64,000 nt of DNA from contig NZ_AP021884.1 of the NCBI RefSeq assembly GCF_009938015.1, forward strand, positions 1-64,000. Direction: 5' to 3'. This DNA comes from Sulfuriferula plumbiphila. GTDB taxonomy: Bacteria; Pseudomonadota; Gammaproteobacteria; Burkholderiales; Sulfuriferulaceae. A model generated the notes under the pieces. It did no database searches. It saw only the letters and a list, made by a program, of their open reading frames with translations, and was not told where the DNA came from. Both the position numbers and the translations under genes were made by a program. Shown here piece by piece: positions 39,998-48,634 of the stretch; the stretch's first letter is position 1; each line of letters begins with the position of its first letter.

Positions 39998-41296
39998 CTA
40001 TCTCTGCCCCGGCCCATTCTTCCCCGCCTCGAACACTACATGCCCGTCCACCAGCGTGGCGTGCACCTTCCCCTGCATTTCATAACCCAAAAACGGGGTG
40101 TTCTTGCCCTGGCTTTTGAGTACGCCGGGTTCGACTTTCCATGTGGCTTCAGGGTCGAATACGCAGATGTCTGCGGCATGACCGATGGCCAGGTGTCCGG
40201 TGTCGAGACCAAGGATATGCGCGGGTTGATGGGTGATGCACGCCAGCGCCTGGCTGAGCGGGGTGCCGCTTTCGCGTGCCCATTTCAGCGTCAATGGCAG
40301 CAGCAGTTCCAGCCCGGTGGCGCCGGGTTCGGATTCGCCAAAGGGCATTTGCTTGCCGTCTTCGTCCACCGGGGTGTGGTCGGAGCACAGCGCGTCCACG
40401 GTGCCGTCGGCGAGCGCGGCGCGGATCGCGTCGCGGTCGCGCAGGCCGCGTAACGGCGGCACCAGATGGTAGTTGGTGTCGAAATAGCCGATATCCGTTT
40501 CGCTGAGGTGGACGTGGTTGATGCCGACGTCGCAGCTCACGTTGAGGCCTGCGGCTTTGGCGGTGCGTACCATCGCCAGGCTCTCGGCGGCGGAGAGGCG
40601 GCACAGATGCACGCGCGCGCCGGTTTCGCGTGCCAGCAGCAGAATGGTGGCGAGGGCCACGGTCTCCGCACTGGTGGGGATGGCGGGCAAACCCAGGCGC
40701 GTGGCGACAAAGCCGTCGTGCGCCACGCCGCCTTTGGCGAGGTAGGCGTCCTGCGGGCGCAGCCACACGGTGAAGCCGAAGGTGGCGGCGTATTCCAGCG
40801 CGCGCACCAGCACCTGGGTGTCGGTAATGGGGGCGTCGGCCTGGGAGAAGCCCACGCAGCCGGCGTCGCGCAGCTCGGCCATTTCGGTGAGGCGCGCGCC
40901 CTCGAGCTTCTGGGTCATTGCGCCGACGGGATAGACACGCGCCTGGTTGAGGTTCATGGCGCGGAACTTGAGCATTTCCACCAGGCCGGGTTCGTCCAGC
41001 GGCGGGTCGGTGTCGGGCGGGCAGGCCAGGCTGGTGATGCCGCCGGCACATGCGGCATTCATTTCCGATTCCAGTGTTGCCTTGTACTCGAAGCCCGGCT
41101 CGCGCAGGCGTGCGGCGAGGTCCACCAGGCCGGGGCAGACGATGCAGTTGCTGGCGTCAATCACGTGGCTGGCTTGAAAACCCGCGGGCGCGCTGCCGGT
41201 GGCAGCGATTTTGCCTGCGGCGATAAAAAGGTCTGCCCGGGTATCGACACCGTGTTTTGGGTCGATCAGGCGACCATTTTTAATGTGAATTTTCAT
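39998..41296 (-). CDS. pyrX: Dihydroorotase-like protein, probably non-catalytic (PyrC')
   Basis: A 432-residue dihydroorotase homologue. The family's first metal motif, D-L-H-x-H-L-R-E-P, reads DLAARLREPG here: residues 61-63 are Ala-Ala-Arg, so both histidines are gone. TSLACPPDTDPPLDEP replaces the usual MPNT, and the late motif is CSDHTPVDEDGKQMPFGESE. In Pseudomonas an inactive PyrC' forms a complex with aspartate carbamoyltransferase and is needed for its assembly. The adjacent pyrB (2-bp gap) fits that role. A catalytic PyrC should be elsewhere. Confidence 0.88.
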   Translation of the reverse strand: MKIHIKNGRLIDPKHGVDTRADLFIAAGKIAATGSAPAGFQASHVIDASNCIVCPGLVDLAARLREPGFEYKATLESEMNAACAGGITSLACPPDTDPPLDEPGLVEMLKFRAMNLNQARVYPVGAMTQKLEGARLTEMAELRDAGCVGFSQADAPITDTQVLVRALEYAATFGFTVWLRPQDAYLAKGGVAHDGFVATRLGLPAIPTSAETVALATILLLARETGARVHLCRLSAAESLAMVRTAKAAGLNVSCDVGINHVHLSETDIGYFDTNYHLVPPLRGLRDRDAIRAALADGTVDALCSDHTPVDEDGKQMPFGESEPGATGLELLLPLTLKWARESGTPLSQALACITHQPAHILGLDTGHLAIGHAADICVFDPEATWKVEPGVLKSQGKNTPFLGYEMQGKVHATLVDGHVVFEAGKNGPGQR

Positions 41297-41298
41297 GC

Positions 41299-42249
41299 TT
41301 AATTTCCTGCGAGTATGCTCATCACCGCCATGCGTACGGCAATGCCGTAGGTCACCTGCGGCAGGATTACCGATTGCTTGCCGTCGGCCACGGCAGAGTC
41401 GATCTCGACACCGCGGTTCATCGGGCCGGGGTGCATGACGATGGCATCGGGCCGGGCCAGCGCCAGCTTGTCCGGGGTGAGGCCGTAGTATTTGAAGTAT
41501 TCCTGGGCGCTGGGCAGAAGCGCGCCGCGCATGCGCTCGTTTTGCAGGCGCAGCATGATGACTACGTCGACGTCTTTCAGCCCCTTGGCCATCTCGTGGT
41601 AGACGTGCACGCCCATCTGCTCGACGCCGGTGGGGAGGAGGGTCTTGGGAGCGATGACGCGCACTTCCGGCACGCCCAGCGTGGTCAGCGCGTGGATTTG
41701 CGAGCGTGCCACGCGCGAGTGCAGCAGGTCGCCGACGATGGCGACGCGCAGGTTGTGGAATTCGCCCTTGTATTTGCGAATGGTGAACATGTCCAGCAAG
41801 CCCTGGGTGGGGTGGGCGTGACGGCCGTCCCCGGCGTTGACGACGTGGATATGCGGCGCCACGTGGCGCGCAATCATGTGTGCGGCGCCGCTCTGGGCGT
41901 GACGTACCACGAACATGTCGGCCTGCATGGCAGCGAGGTTATCCACGGTGTCGAGCAGGGTTTCGCCCTTGCTCTGGCTGGAGGCGTTGATGTTGAGGTT
42001 GATGACGTCGGCGGACAGGCGCTTGGCGGCAATCTCGAAGGTGGTGCGGGTGCGCGTCGAGGGTTCGAAAAACAGGTTGAAAATCGCCTTGCCGCGCAGC
42101 AGCGGCACCTTTTTGACCTCCTGCTCGCTGACCGAAACGAAGCCCTCGGCGGTGTCCAGGATGTGGGTGAGAATGGCGCGCGGCAGGCCGTCTATGGTAA
42201 GCAGGTGTTTGAGGGCGCCGTCTTTGTTGAGTTGCGGGTTCAGGGTCAT
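41299..42249 (-). CDS. pyrB: Aspartate carbamoyltransferase catalytic subunit
   Basis: Makes carbamoyl-aspartate in pyrimidine synthesis. The 316 residues show the carbamoyl-phosphate motif [12 protein letters not shown], then [12 protein letters not shown] and [12 protein letters not shown]. Its start overlaps the pyrR stop by 4 bp and it is followed by the PyrC'-like gene, a pyrR-pyrB-pyrC' order known in proteobacteria. No pyrI regulatory subunit is present, consistent with a B-C' dodecameric complex. Confidence 0.97.
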   Translation of the reverse strand: MTLNPQLNKDGALKHLLTIDGLPRAILTHILDTAEGFVSVSEQEVKKVPLLRGKAIFNLFFEPSTRTRTTFEIAAKRLSADVINLNINASSQSKGETLLDTVDNLAAMQADMFVVRHAQSGAAHMIARHVAPHIHVVNAGDGRHAHPTQGLLDMFTIRKYKGEFHNLRVAIVGDLLHSRVARSQIHALTTLGVPEVRVIAPKTLLPTGVEQMGVHVYHEMAKGLKDVDVVIMLRLQNERMRGALLPSAQEYFKYYGLTPDKLALARPDAIVMHPGPMNRGVEIDSAVADGKQSVILPQVTYGIAVRMAVMSILAGN

Positions 42250-42755
42250 TTGAGATCAACCAGTTTGAGGTTGAGATGGCCGGCGTCGTCGCGGACCAGA
42301 TGGATGTGCTGGTGCGGCGGCACGGTTGCGGTGCTGCCGACAAAATTGGCCATGATGGGCAGCTCGCGGTCGCCCATCCGGTCCACCAGTACGGCAAGGC
42401 GGATGCGCGCCGGGCGGCCATAGTCGAACAGTGCGTTCATGGCGGCGCGCACCGAGCGGCCGGTGTAGAGCACGTCGTCCACCAGCAGGATGTCGCGCCC
42501 TTCCACCTCGAACGGCAGGCGCGTCGGTTTGACCTGCGCGTGCAGGCCGATGCGGTTGAAGTCGTCGCGGTAAAAGGAGATGTCGAGGTCGCCGTGCGGC
42601 ATGGCCGGGTCAAGCAGCGCGTGCATTTGTTGCGCCGCCCACACGCCGCCGGTGTACATGCCTACCAGCACGGTGTTGGGCGTCAGCGTGGGTTTGATCG
42701 CCGCCGCCAGCTGGGCGACGAGCGTTTCGGCATCAGGCAAGGTAATGATGGGCAT
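42246..42755 (-). CDS. pyrR: PyrR bifunctional protein
   Basis: Uracil phosphoribosyltransferase fold with the PRPP motif [19 protein letters not shown]. The 169-residue length fits. In Gram-positives PyrR is an RNA-binding attenuator; in proteobacteria regulation is less clear. I saw no convincing anti-terminator in the upstream leader, which is in fact occupied by ruvX (the two genes overlap by 23 bp). First of the pyr genes. Confidence 0.93.
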   Translation of the reverse strand: MPIITLPDAETLVAQLAAAIKPTLTPNTVLVGMYTGGVWAAQQMHALLDPAMPHGDLDISFYRDDFNRIGLHAQVKPTRLPFEVEGRDILLVDDVLYTGRSVRAAMNALFDYGRPARIRLAVLVDRMGDRELPIMANFVGSTATVPPHQHIHLVRDDAGHLNLKLVDLK

Positions 42756-43170
42756 GGTCGGGTTCGTCGAAATAATGTTGCAGGATGTGCTGGGCGGCGA
42801 CCTGATCGAGCATGGATTTTTGCTGGCGCCCGCGAATGCCGGATTCGTTCAGCGCCGAGCTGGCAGCAGCGGAGCTGTAACTTTCGTCCACCAGCGCCAC
42901 GTTCAGGCCAAAGCGCCCCTTGAGGCGCTGGGCGAAACGCAGGCAGGTGGGTGCAAATTCGTGTGTGCCGTCGTCGCGGCGCGGGATGCCGACCACGGCC
43001 AGTGCCGGTTGCCATTCTTCGATGAGCTTGCCGATGCGGGCAAAACGCGCGTCAGTGGTTTCAATGGCGATGGTCTCCAGCGGGTGGGCAAGCTTGAGTT
43101 CCAGTGTGCCGACTGCCACACCGATGCGTTTCAGGCCGAAATCGAAGCCCAGCACGCTGCCCGAGCCCAT
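42733..43170 (-). CDS. ruvX: Putative pre-16S rRNA nuclease YqgF (RuvX)
   Basis: A 145-residue RNase H-fold nuclease for 16S rRNA 5'-end maturation or Holliday-junction processing. LGFDFGLKRIGVAVG carries the first catalytic Asp, and ALVDESYSSAAA and LDQVAAQHILQHYF complete the family signature. Its ATG overlaps the last base of the preceding gene at 43170, and its end overlaps pyrR. The yqgE-yqgF-pyrR-pyrB order is conserved in many beta- and gammaproteobacteria. Confidence 0.95.
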   Translation of the reverse strand: MGSGSVLGFDFGLKRIGVAVGTLELKLAHPLETIAIETTDARFARIGKLIEEWQPALAVVGIPRRDDGTHEFAPTCLRFAQRLKGRFGLNVALVDESYSSAAASSALNESGIRGRQQKSMLDQVAAQHILQHYFDEPDHAHHYLA

Positions 43171-43730
43171 CAGGCGTGGCCCGCGTCATCCGACAGCATG
43201 GCAAAGTCGATACCGAGGATTTTCATTGCGGCGGTCAGGCGTTCTTCCACCGGCAGGTCAAAAATCACCTGCGGATCGGCCTTGACTGAGAGCCAGGCGT
43301 TTTGCCCGAGTTCATGTTCCAGTTGTCCCGGCGACCAGCCTGAATAGCCGAGCGACACGAGCAGCTTGTCCGGGCCGTGGCCGCGGCCGACGGCTTCGAG
43401 GATGTCTTTGGACGTGGTCAGCCCGAGGCGGTCATTCACTGCCATGGTGGACTGCCATTCTCCCGCCGGCTGGTGCAGCACAAAGCCGCGCTCGGTCTGT
43501 ACCGGGCCGCCGTAATAGACGGCTTGCCCGGCCAGTTCGGTACGTTCCAGCTCGATGCCGATCTGGTCGAACAATGCCGCCATATCCAGATCGGTGGGCC
43601 GGTTCACAATCACCCCGAGCGCGCCCTGCTCGTTATGCTCGCAGATATAGGTCAGCGTTTTGGAAAAATTGGGATCAGCCATGCTGGGCATGGCGATCAG
43701 GAAATGGTCGGTGAGGTTGACGGTTTGCAT
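43170..43730 (-). CDS. YqgE/AlgH family protein
   Basis: A 186-residue DUF179 protein. The N-terminus [20 protein letters not shown] and [20 protein letters not shown], together with [11 protein letters not shown], are the family hallmarks. AlgH is linked to alginate regulation in Pseudomonas, but the general function is unknown. Position before yqgF (ruvX) is the standard arrangement. Probable first gene of this operon. Confidence 0.93.
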   Translation of the reverse strand: MQTVNLTDHFLIAMPSMADPNFSKTLTYICEHNEQGALGVIVNRPTDLDMAALFDQIGIELERTELAGQAVYYGGPVQTERGFVLHQPAGEWQSTMAVNDRLGLTTSKDILEAVGRGHGPDKLLVSLGYSGWSPGQLEHELGQNAWLSVKADPQVIFDLPVEERLTAAMKILGIDFAMLSDDAGHA

Positions 43731-43797
43731 GTGAATTCAATTGTAACGGCCTCGGGCATCAATCACAATTTAGCTGACAAATTCTTCCCTGAATATC

Positions 43798-44037
43798 ATG
43801 CCCGAATTCGATACCGCACTCGTATAGCTGCGCCGCGACCTGCGTCTGGACGACCACGCGGCCCGCTGCCATGCGCTGAAATCGAGCCGTGCCCGATACC
43901 TGTATTCATTTTCGACACAGACGTTCTCGATGCATTGCCGACCGCGCCGGCCGCCGCGTGGAATTCATCTGGGAGGGCCTGGCCGCCCAGGTGCTGCGCG
44001 AGTTCAAGACGGCGGGTAAAACTGATCGCCCAAAGAC
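43798..44037 (+). pseudogene. Decayed DNA photolyase (phr)
   Basis: The ATG at 43798 opens MPEFDTALV, then a TAG at 43825 replaces the Trp of the usual ALVWFRRDLRLDDH. After it LRRDLRLDDHAARCHALK continues in the same frame. Further on, VFIFDTDVLDALP is in a second frame and RRVEFIWEGLAAQVLREF in a third. These are N-terminal photolyase signatures in order, with a nonsense codon, frameshifts and deletions; the FAD-binding C-terminal domain is entirely absent. About 80 residues' worth of DNA remains. Confidence 0.8.
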
Positions 44038-44071
44038 ATAAGGGCACAGTCAGCGCTGTGCCCTTATGTCT
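44034..44071 (-). terminator. Long perfect hairpin downstream of fbp
   Basis: Sixteen-base arms (AGACATAAGGGCACAG and its exact complement) with a 6-base loop. It begins 17 bp beyond the fbp stop on the minus strand and abuts the photolyase remnant. There is only a TTT after the minus-strand stem, so termination would be modest. Its length and perfection also fit an inserted palindromic element. Confidence 0.6.
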
Positions 44072-44087
44072 GTTCCTGACCTGAAAT

Positions 44088-45095
44088 TCAGGTTTCGTTG
44101 TGGTAAGCCACTACTTTTTCCACTTCGTTTTTCGAGCCGAGGATCACCGGCACGCGCTGGTGCAGGCCCTCCGGCTGCAGGTCGAGGATGCGTTGACGGC
44201 CGGTGCTGGAAGCGCCGCCGGCCTGCTCGACGATGAAGCTCATCGGGTTGGCCTCGTACAGCAGGCGCAGTTTGCCGGCCTTGGCGGGGTCTTTGGTGTC
44301 CTTGGGGTACATGAAGATGCCGCCGCGCACCAGGATGCGGTGCACTTCGGCCACCATGGAGGCGACCCAGCGCATGTTGAAGTCGCGCGCGCGCGGACCG
44401 GTCTTGCCTTCCAGGCATTCCTGCACGTAGCGCTTGACCGGACCTTCCCAGAAACGCTGGTTGGAGGCGTTGATGGCGAATTCCCGGGTGTCGGCGGGAA
44501 TGGTCATGTTGGGGTGGGTGAGAATGAACTCGCCGATGTCGCGATCCAGCGTGAAGCCATTGACGCCGTGGCCGGTGGTCAGCACCAGCATGGTGGAGGA
44601 ACCATACAGCGCGTAACCGGCGGCGACCTGTTGGGTACCGGGTTGCAGGAAGGACTCGGCAGTCGGCGCATCGCCTGCGCCGGGACAGCGCAGAATGGAG
44701 AATATGGTGCCGACGGAGATGTTGACGTCGACGTTGGACGAGCCGTCCAGCGGGTCGAACACCAGCAGGTACTTGCCGCGCGGGTATCGGCCGGGGATCT
44801 GGTAGACGTCGTCCATTTCCTCGGAAGCCATGGCGGCGAGGTGGCCCGCCCACTCGTTGGACTGGATGAAGATTTCGTTGGTGATGACGTCGAGCTTCTT
44901 CTGGGTTTCGCCCTGCACGTTTTCTGAATCGAGGCTGCCCATCACGCCGATCAGCGCACCTTTGTTGACGGCATTGGAGATGACCTTGCAGGCGGTGACG
45001 ATGTCGTTCAACAGCGAAGTGAAATCACCAGTCGCGCCCTTGATCTGACGCTGCTCTTCGATGATGAACTGGGTGATGGTGGTGCCGATATGCAT
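44088..45095 (-). CDS. fbp: Fructose-1,6-bisphosphatase class I
   Basis: Dephosphorylates fructose-1,6-bisphosphate in gluconeogenesis and the Calvin cycle. The 335 residues show [20 protein letters not shown] at the start, [20 protein letters not shown] with the metal-binding Asp residues, and [20 protein letters not shown] at the end. ATG 45095 (AGAAAGG upstream) is preferred to the in-frame TTG at 45101. It stands away from the cbb operon but serves the same cycle. Confidence 0.97.
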   Translation of the reverse strand: MHIGTTITQFIIEEQRQIKGATGDFTSLLNDIVTACKVISNAVNKGALIGVMGSLDSENVQGETQKKLDVITNEIFIQSNEWAGHLAAMASEEMDDVYQIPGRYPRGKYLLVFDPLDGSSNVDVNISVGTIFSILRCPGAGDAPTAESFLQPGTQQVAAGYALYGSSTMLVLTTGHGVNGFTLDRDIGEFILTHPNMTIPADTREFAINASNQRFWEGPVKRYVQECLEGKTGPRARDFNMRWVASMVAEVHRILVRGGIFMYPKDTKDPAKAGKLRLLYEANPMSFIVEQAGGASSTGRQRILDLQPEGLHQRVPVILGSKNEVEKVVAYHNET

Positions 45096-45158
45096 GGCCA
45101 AGGCCTTTCTGGAATAACGTTCAAAACGTCCGATTGTATCAGATCGCGGGTGGCAAGC

Positions 45159-46061
45159 TCAGTCGTTGCTGCTGAGCTGGTCGCCAGGGATGAAATTCCA
45201 GGTACGCGTGATGCTCAGAATGTCCGCCTTGTTGCGCATCTCTTCCGGGAATGGCGAGTAGGGTGCCGCTTCACGCACGATGGCGACAGCGGCTGCATCC
45301 AGTATCTTGGAGCCCGAGCCGCGCGTGACCTCCACGTCGTCGAGGCTGCCGTCCGACTTGATCGACACGGTGAGTTGCAGCTTGCCGTAGAGTTTTTGTG
45401 AGCGCGCCGCTGCCGGATAATTCTGGTTGCCGATGCGTTCCACCTTGATGCGCCAGTCCTCGATATAGCGCGCAAACACGTAGTCCTGCGTGCGCGCACC
45501 GATAAACATGCGCTTGGGACGCTTTTGATAAGCGTCGTATTCGCGTGAGATTTGCGCTTCCAGTTTGGCCATTTCCAGGCTGCGCGCAACCAGGCTTATC
45601 GGCCTGGGGTCGGCCTCGACCGGCTTGGCATCGGTTGGCGACGTCGCATTCTGCATGTTGGGCAGGCTTTGCTCGGACTTGAGCCGGGTCATGATCTGGC
45701 GCGCTTGCGCTTCCAGCTGTCTGACACGCTGCTGTGCCCTGTCTGCGCCGGATTCGCGCTGATCCACCGCAGTGGCGGGCAATGGGCTTTTGGCGCGGCG
45801 GTCGAGATCGGTGTTGCCGCCACCGTCCAGGTTGGCCTGCGCCAGGGCGTCGGCCTGGAGCGGCTTGCGGGCCGATTTGCTATTGACCAGCACGACTTCC
45901 AGCGGCGGGCTGAGGAAGTTTTCCTCGCGCACCGGCGGCAATTTGAAGCTGAAGCCGAGCAACAACAGGTGGATACCCAATGAGGCCAGCAGCGCACCTC
46001 CCAGCAGCGGTGTGATGCCGAGACGGGAAGTGCGGGTGGACAAACGAGGTGGCGCGGTCAT
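45159..46061 (-). CDS. TonB-like energy-transducing protein
   Basis: A 300-residue inner-membrane protein from ATG 46061. The N-terminal anchor is ITPLLGGALLASLGIHLLLL (about residues 15-35). A Lys/Ala/Gln-rich periplasmic stretch follows, including VRQLEAQARQIMTRLKSEQ. The C-terminal TonB domain is NYPAAARSQKLYGKLQLTVS, then GSLDDVEVTRGSGSKILDAA. No exbB or exbD is adjacent. It follows the RNase II gene by 20 bp on the same strand. It may drive an outer-membrane receptor; TolA-like use is less likely. Confidence 0.88.
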   Translation of the reverse strand: MTAPPRLSTRTSRLGITPLLGGALLASLGIHLLLLGFSFKLPPVREENFLSPPLEVVLVNSKSARKPLQADALAQANLDGGGNTDLDRRAKSPLPATAVDQRESGADRAQQRVRQLEAQARQIMTRLKSEQSLPNMQNATSPTDAKPVEADPRPISLVARSLEMAKLEAQISREYDAYQKRPKRMFIGARTQDYVFARYIEDWRIKVERIGNQNYPAAARSQKLYGKLQLTVSIKSDGSLDDVEVTRGSGSKILDAAAVAIVREAAPYSPFPEEMRNKADILSITRTWNFIPGDQLSSND

Positions 46062-46081
46062 GGCCAGTATTTTAGCCCGGA

Positions 46082-47959
46082 TTACTGGACCGCAGGTTCC
46101 GTGGCAGGCGCCATGTCCAGCCTGCGCCGGAAACTGCACAGCAGTTCCACCTCGAACAAGTCCACGCCGTCCACGGCCAGGCTGACGCGGCTGCCCGGCG
46201 GCAGTTCCGGCAATGAGTGCACGCGCGTCACAAACGGCAAACCGTCGAGGCGCACCAGGTTTTCCCTGATGACGCCCGCGTTGATTTCGGTGATGCCTTC
46301 CTGCACCAGCCAGCGCAGGCACCAGTAACGCTCCATGTTGCGCTGGAAGTTGTTGTAGGCGTCGTAAGCCACCTCGAAATCGCGCAATGCGGTATACAGC
46401 ACCTCGGATTTCGGCGCATAAGGGGGGGGCACGCCCTGCGCCAGCGCCATGATCTGGCGCTGGTTGAGCAGATCCACATAACGCCGCAGCGGCGAACTCG
46501 CCCAGGTGTATTGCGCCACGCCCAGCCCCACGTGCGGCGCGGGCCTGGTGCTCATCTTCACCTTGCCGTTCTGCTGGGTACGGTACAGCGCCATGGTGTC
46601 GGTTTCCGCCAGCCAGCGCCCCCATTCCGAATTCACATAGATCATCAACTCGGACACCACGCGGTCGATCGGATTGCCGCGCACCCGGTCGGTAATGCTG
46701 ACGCGGTCGTTTTCCACCTTGAAGTTGTAATCGGCACGCGGCGGCACGTTGGGATCGGGGGTTTTGTCACGCGCGGCCTCCAGCGCACCGGAAAAATGCC
46801 AGAGCATGTCGAGTTCAGCCTTGAACGGGTAATCCGCGCTGTCATTGGCGATGCTGCCGGTATGGAAATGCGCCTCCAGCGTCTCATGGCGCAGGTTGGC
46901 GGCGATATGGACTTGCTCCAGGCGGGTTTCCTGGTTCAATACTTTCCACTCGCCGTCACTCACTTCCACATACATGGATAGCGCCGGGCAGGTGTGGGTC
47001 TCGCCCAGGGTGTAATGGTGGATGGCCGCATCGGGCAGCATGGTGATCTTGCCGCCGGGGTAATACACCGTGGACAGGCGGCGCGCGGCGATTTCGTCCA
47101 GCGCCGATGCAGGCACGATGCCCAGCGCGGGGACGGCGATATGGATGCCCACGCGCCAGTTGCCGGTGTCCAGACGCGTGACTGAAAAGGCGTCGTCAAT
47201 CTCGGTGGTGGCGGCGTCGTCCATGCTGAACGCCTGTACCCCCGCATCCGGCAGTTGCGGCGGGTCGGGCAGTTCGTGGGCGTCGCCGAAACCGGTGCCA
47301 CGCGGGAAGTGCTCGCGCAGGAACGCGCCCAGATGGTAATCGTGGCTGGAGGGAATCGCGCCGCACCGATCCAGCAGCTTGACCGGGGTCAGGCCGGTGG
47401 CCTTGCAGACGTCGTCCAGGGCTTTCCACTCCAGCCGGTTTTTGTCCGGCGCGTACAGCAGCATGTCGAGGTGCGCGGCGAATTCTTCCGGCAATTGATA
47501 CGCGCTCAGTTGCGCCACATAACGTGCCAGCAGTTCCGCTTCACGCTGCTTGCGTTCCACGCCGGCCTTGGCGGCGGCCAGTGCTTCGGGTGGCGCGGGC
47601 TTGTAGCGGCCGCGGCCCTTCTTGTAGAAATGCATGGGCGCTTCGTGCAGGCGCATCAGTATCCCCGCCGCTTCCACCGGCTTGGGTTCGTGGCCGAAAT
47701 ATTCGCGTGCCAGATCGGCAAAGCCAAATTCCTCGCTGCCCGCCACCTCCCACAGAAAATCCGCGTCCGCCTCGTCGCGCACGGCGTGCGCCGCGTCCAT
47801 GAATTCCGCCGGCGCCGGTGCGTTAAAACGCATCATCACGGTGATGGCCTTCACCTTGGCACGCTTGCCGTGCTGGGTATCCACCTGCAACGAGGTGTCA
47901 TTGTCGGTGATGATGGTGCCGGCCTTGAAGCTGCCGTCTTCTTCGTAAAGTAAATACAT
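46082..47959 (-). CDS. RNase II/RNB-domain exoribonuclease
   Basis: A 625-residue 3'-5' exoribonuclease. ATG 47959 (MYLLYEEDGSFKAG) is the family-like start; the frame is open a further 13 codons upstream. The central RNB domain has DAATTEIDDAFSVTRL with the catalytic Asp cluster, GIHIAVPALGIVP, and a YTWASSPLRRYVDLLNQRQI segment with the family Arg. The C-terminal S1 domain appears short. Similar proteins are found beside tonB-like and esterase genes in betaproteobacteria. Confidence 0.9.
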   Translation of the reverse strand: MYLLYEEDGSFKAGTIITDNDTSLQVDTQHGKRAKVKAITVMMRFNAPAPAEFMDAAHAVRDEADADFLWEVAGSEEFGFADLAREYFGHEPKPVEAAGILMRLHEAPMHFYKKGRGRYKPAPPEALAAAKAGVERKQREAELLARYVAQLSAYQLPEEFAAHLDMLLYAPDKNRLEWKALDDVCKATGLTPVKLLDRCGAIPSSHDYHLGAFLREHFPRGTGFGDAHELPDPPQLPDAGVQAFSMDDAATTEIDDAFSVTRLDTGNWRVGIHIAVPALGIVPASALDEIAARRLSTVYYPGGKITMLPDAAIHHYTLGETHTCPALSMYVEVSDGEWKVLNQETRLEQVHIAANLRHETLEAHFHTGSIANDSADYPFKAELDMLWHFSGALEAARDKTPDPNVPPRADYNFKVENDRVSITDRVRGNPIDRVVSELMIYVNSEWGRWLAETDTMALYRTQQNGKVKMSTRPAPHVGLGVAQYTWASSPLRRYVDLLNQRQIMALAQGVPPPYAPKSEVLYTALRDFEVAYDAYNNFQRNMERYWCLRWLVQEGITEINAGVIRENLVRLDGLPFVTRVHSLPELPPGSRVSLAVDGVDLFEVELLCSFRRRLDMAPATEPAVQ

Positions 47960-47994
47960 AGTGAATAACGCGGGCGCGTAATGCGTCCCGGCGT

Positions 47995-48552
47995 TCAAAA
48001 CTCCAGAATGGTTTCGATGTATTGAGGAAAGCTTTGGAAACCGTGATCGCCACCCGGCACGACAATCTGACGGCTGGCAGCGTAATAGTTCACCGCATCA
48101 CGGTAATCCAGCACGGCGTCGCCGGTTTCCACCAGCAGCAACAGATTCTGCGGACGCAATGGCGCGGGCCTGTCGAGCACGGCGAGCTCATCCAGGTGTT
48201 GCTGGGTGAATACGTACTCCTCGCCGGTGTGGTAGTTCTTTTGCGGGCCCAGCGCGCTTTTGAGCGCGTGTTGTACATGCACCGCCGGGTTGATCAGCGC
48301 CGCCTTGACGTCAAACCGATCCGCCAGCCAGGTGGCGTAAAAACCGCCCAGGGAGCTGCCGATGAGCTTCACCTGCGCGCCTGGCAATGCGGAGATCCGT
48401 TCGGACAACAGCGCGATGGCGGCAGCCGGGCGATGCGGCAGATCGGGGCAGGCAAACTCCGCACCGCGCCCGTGTGCAGCAAGCCAGGTATGGAGCTCGC
48501 GCGCCTTGCCCGAGCCGGATGCGCTGTTGAAACCGTGAATGTAAATGATCAT
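47995..48552 (-). CDS. YqiA/YcfP-like esterase (UPF0227)
   Basis: A 185-residue small alpha/beta hydrolase. The N-terminus MIIYIHGFNSASGSGKAREL gives the oxyanion region, GSSLGGFYATWLA holds the nucleophile Ser, and PGGDHGFQSF near the end holds the likely catalytic His. It lies 36 bp upstream of the RNase gene. The substrate is unknown; short-chain ester hydrolysis is reported for the family. Confidence 0.88.
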   Translation of the reverse strand: MIIYIHGFNSASGSGKARELHTWLAAHGRGAEFACPDLPHRPAAAIALLSERISALPGAQVKLIGSSLGGFYATWLADRFDVKAALINPAVHVQHALKSALGPQKNYHTGEEYVFTQQHLDELAVLDRPAPLRPQNLLLLVETGDAVLDYRDAVNYYAASRQIVVPGGDHGFQSFPQYIETILEF

Positions 48553-48634
48553 TGCGGGCGTGGTGTGACCGGTTTAATCCGGCATTATAAGGCAGGGCTG
48601 GCCGCCGCCGCGCAAAGCGGGTTAAATTGCAGTG

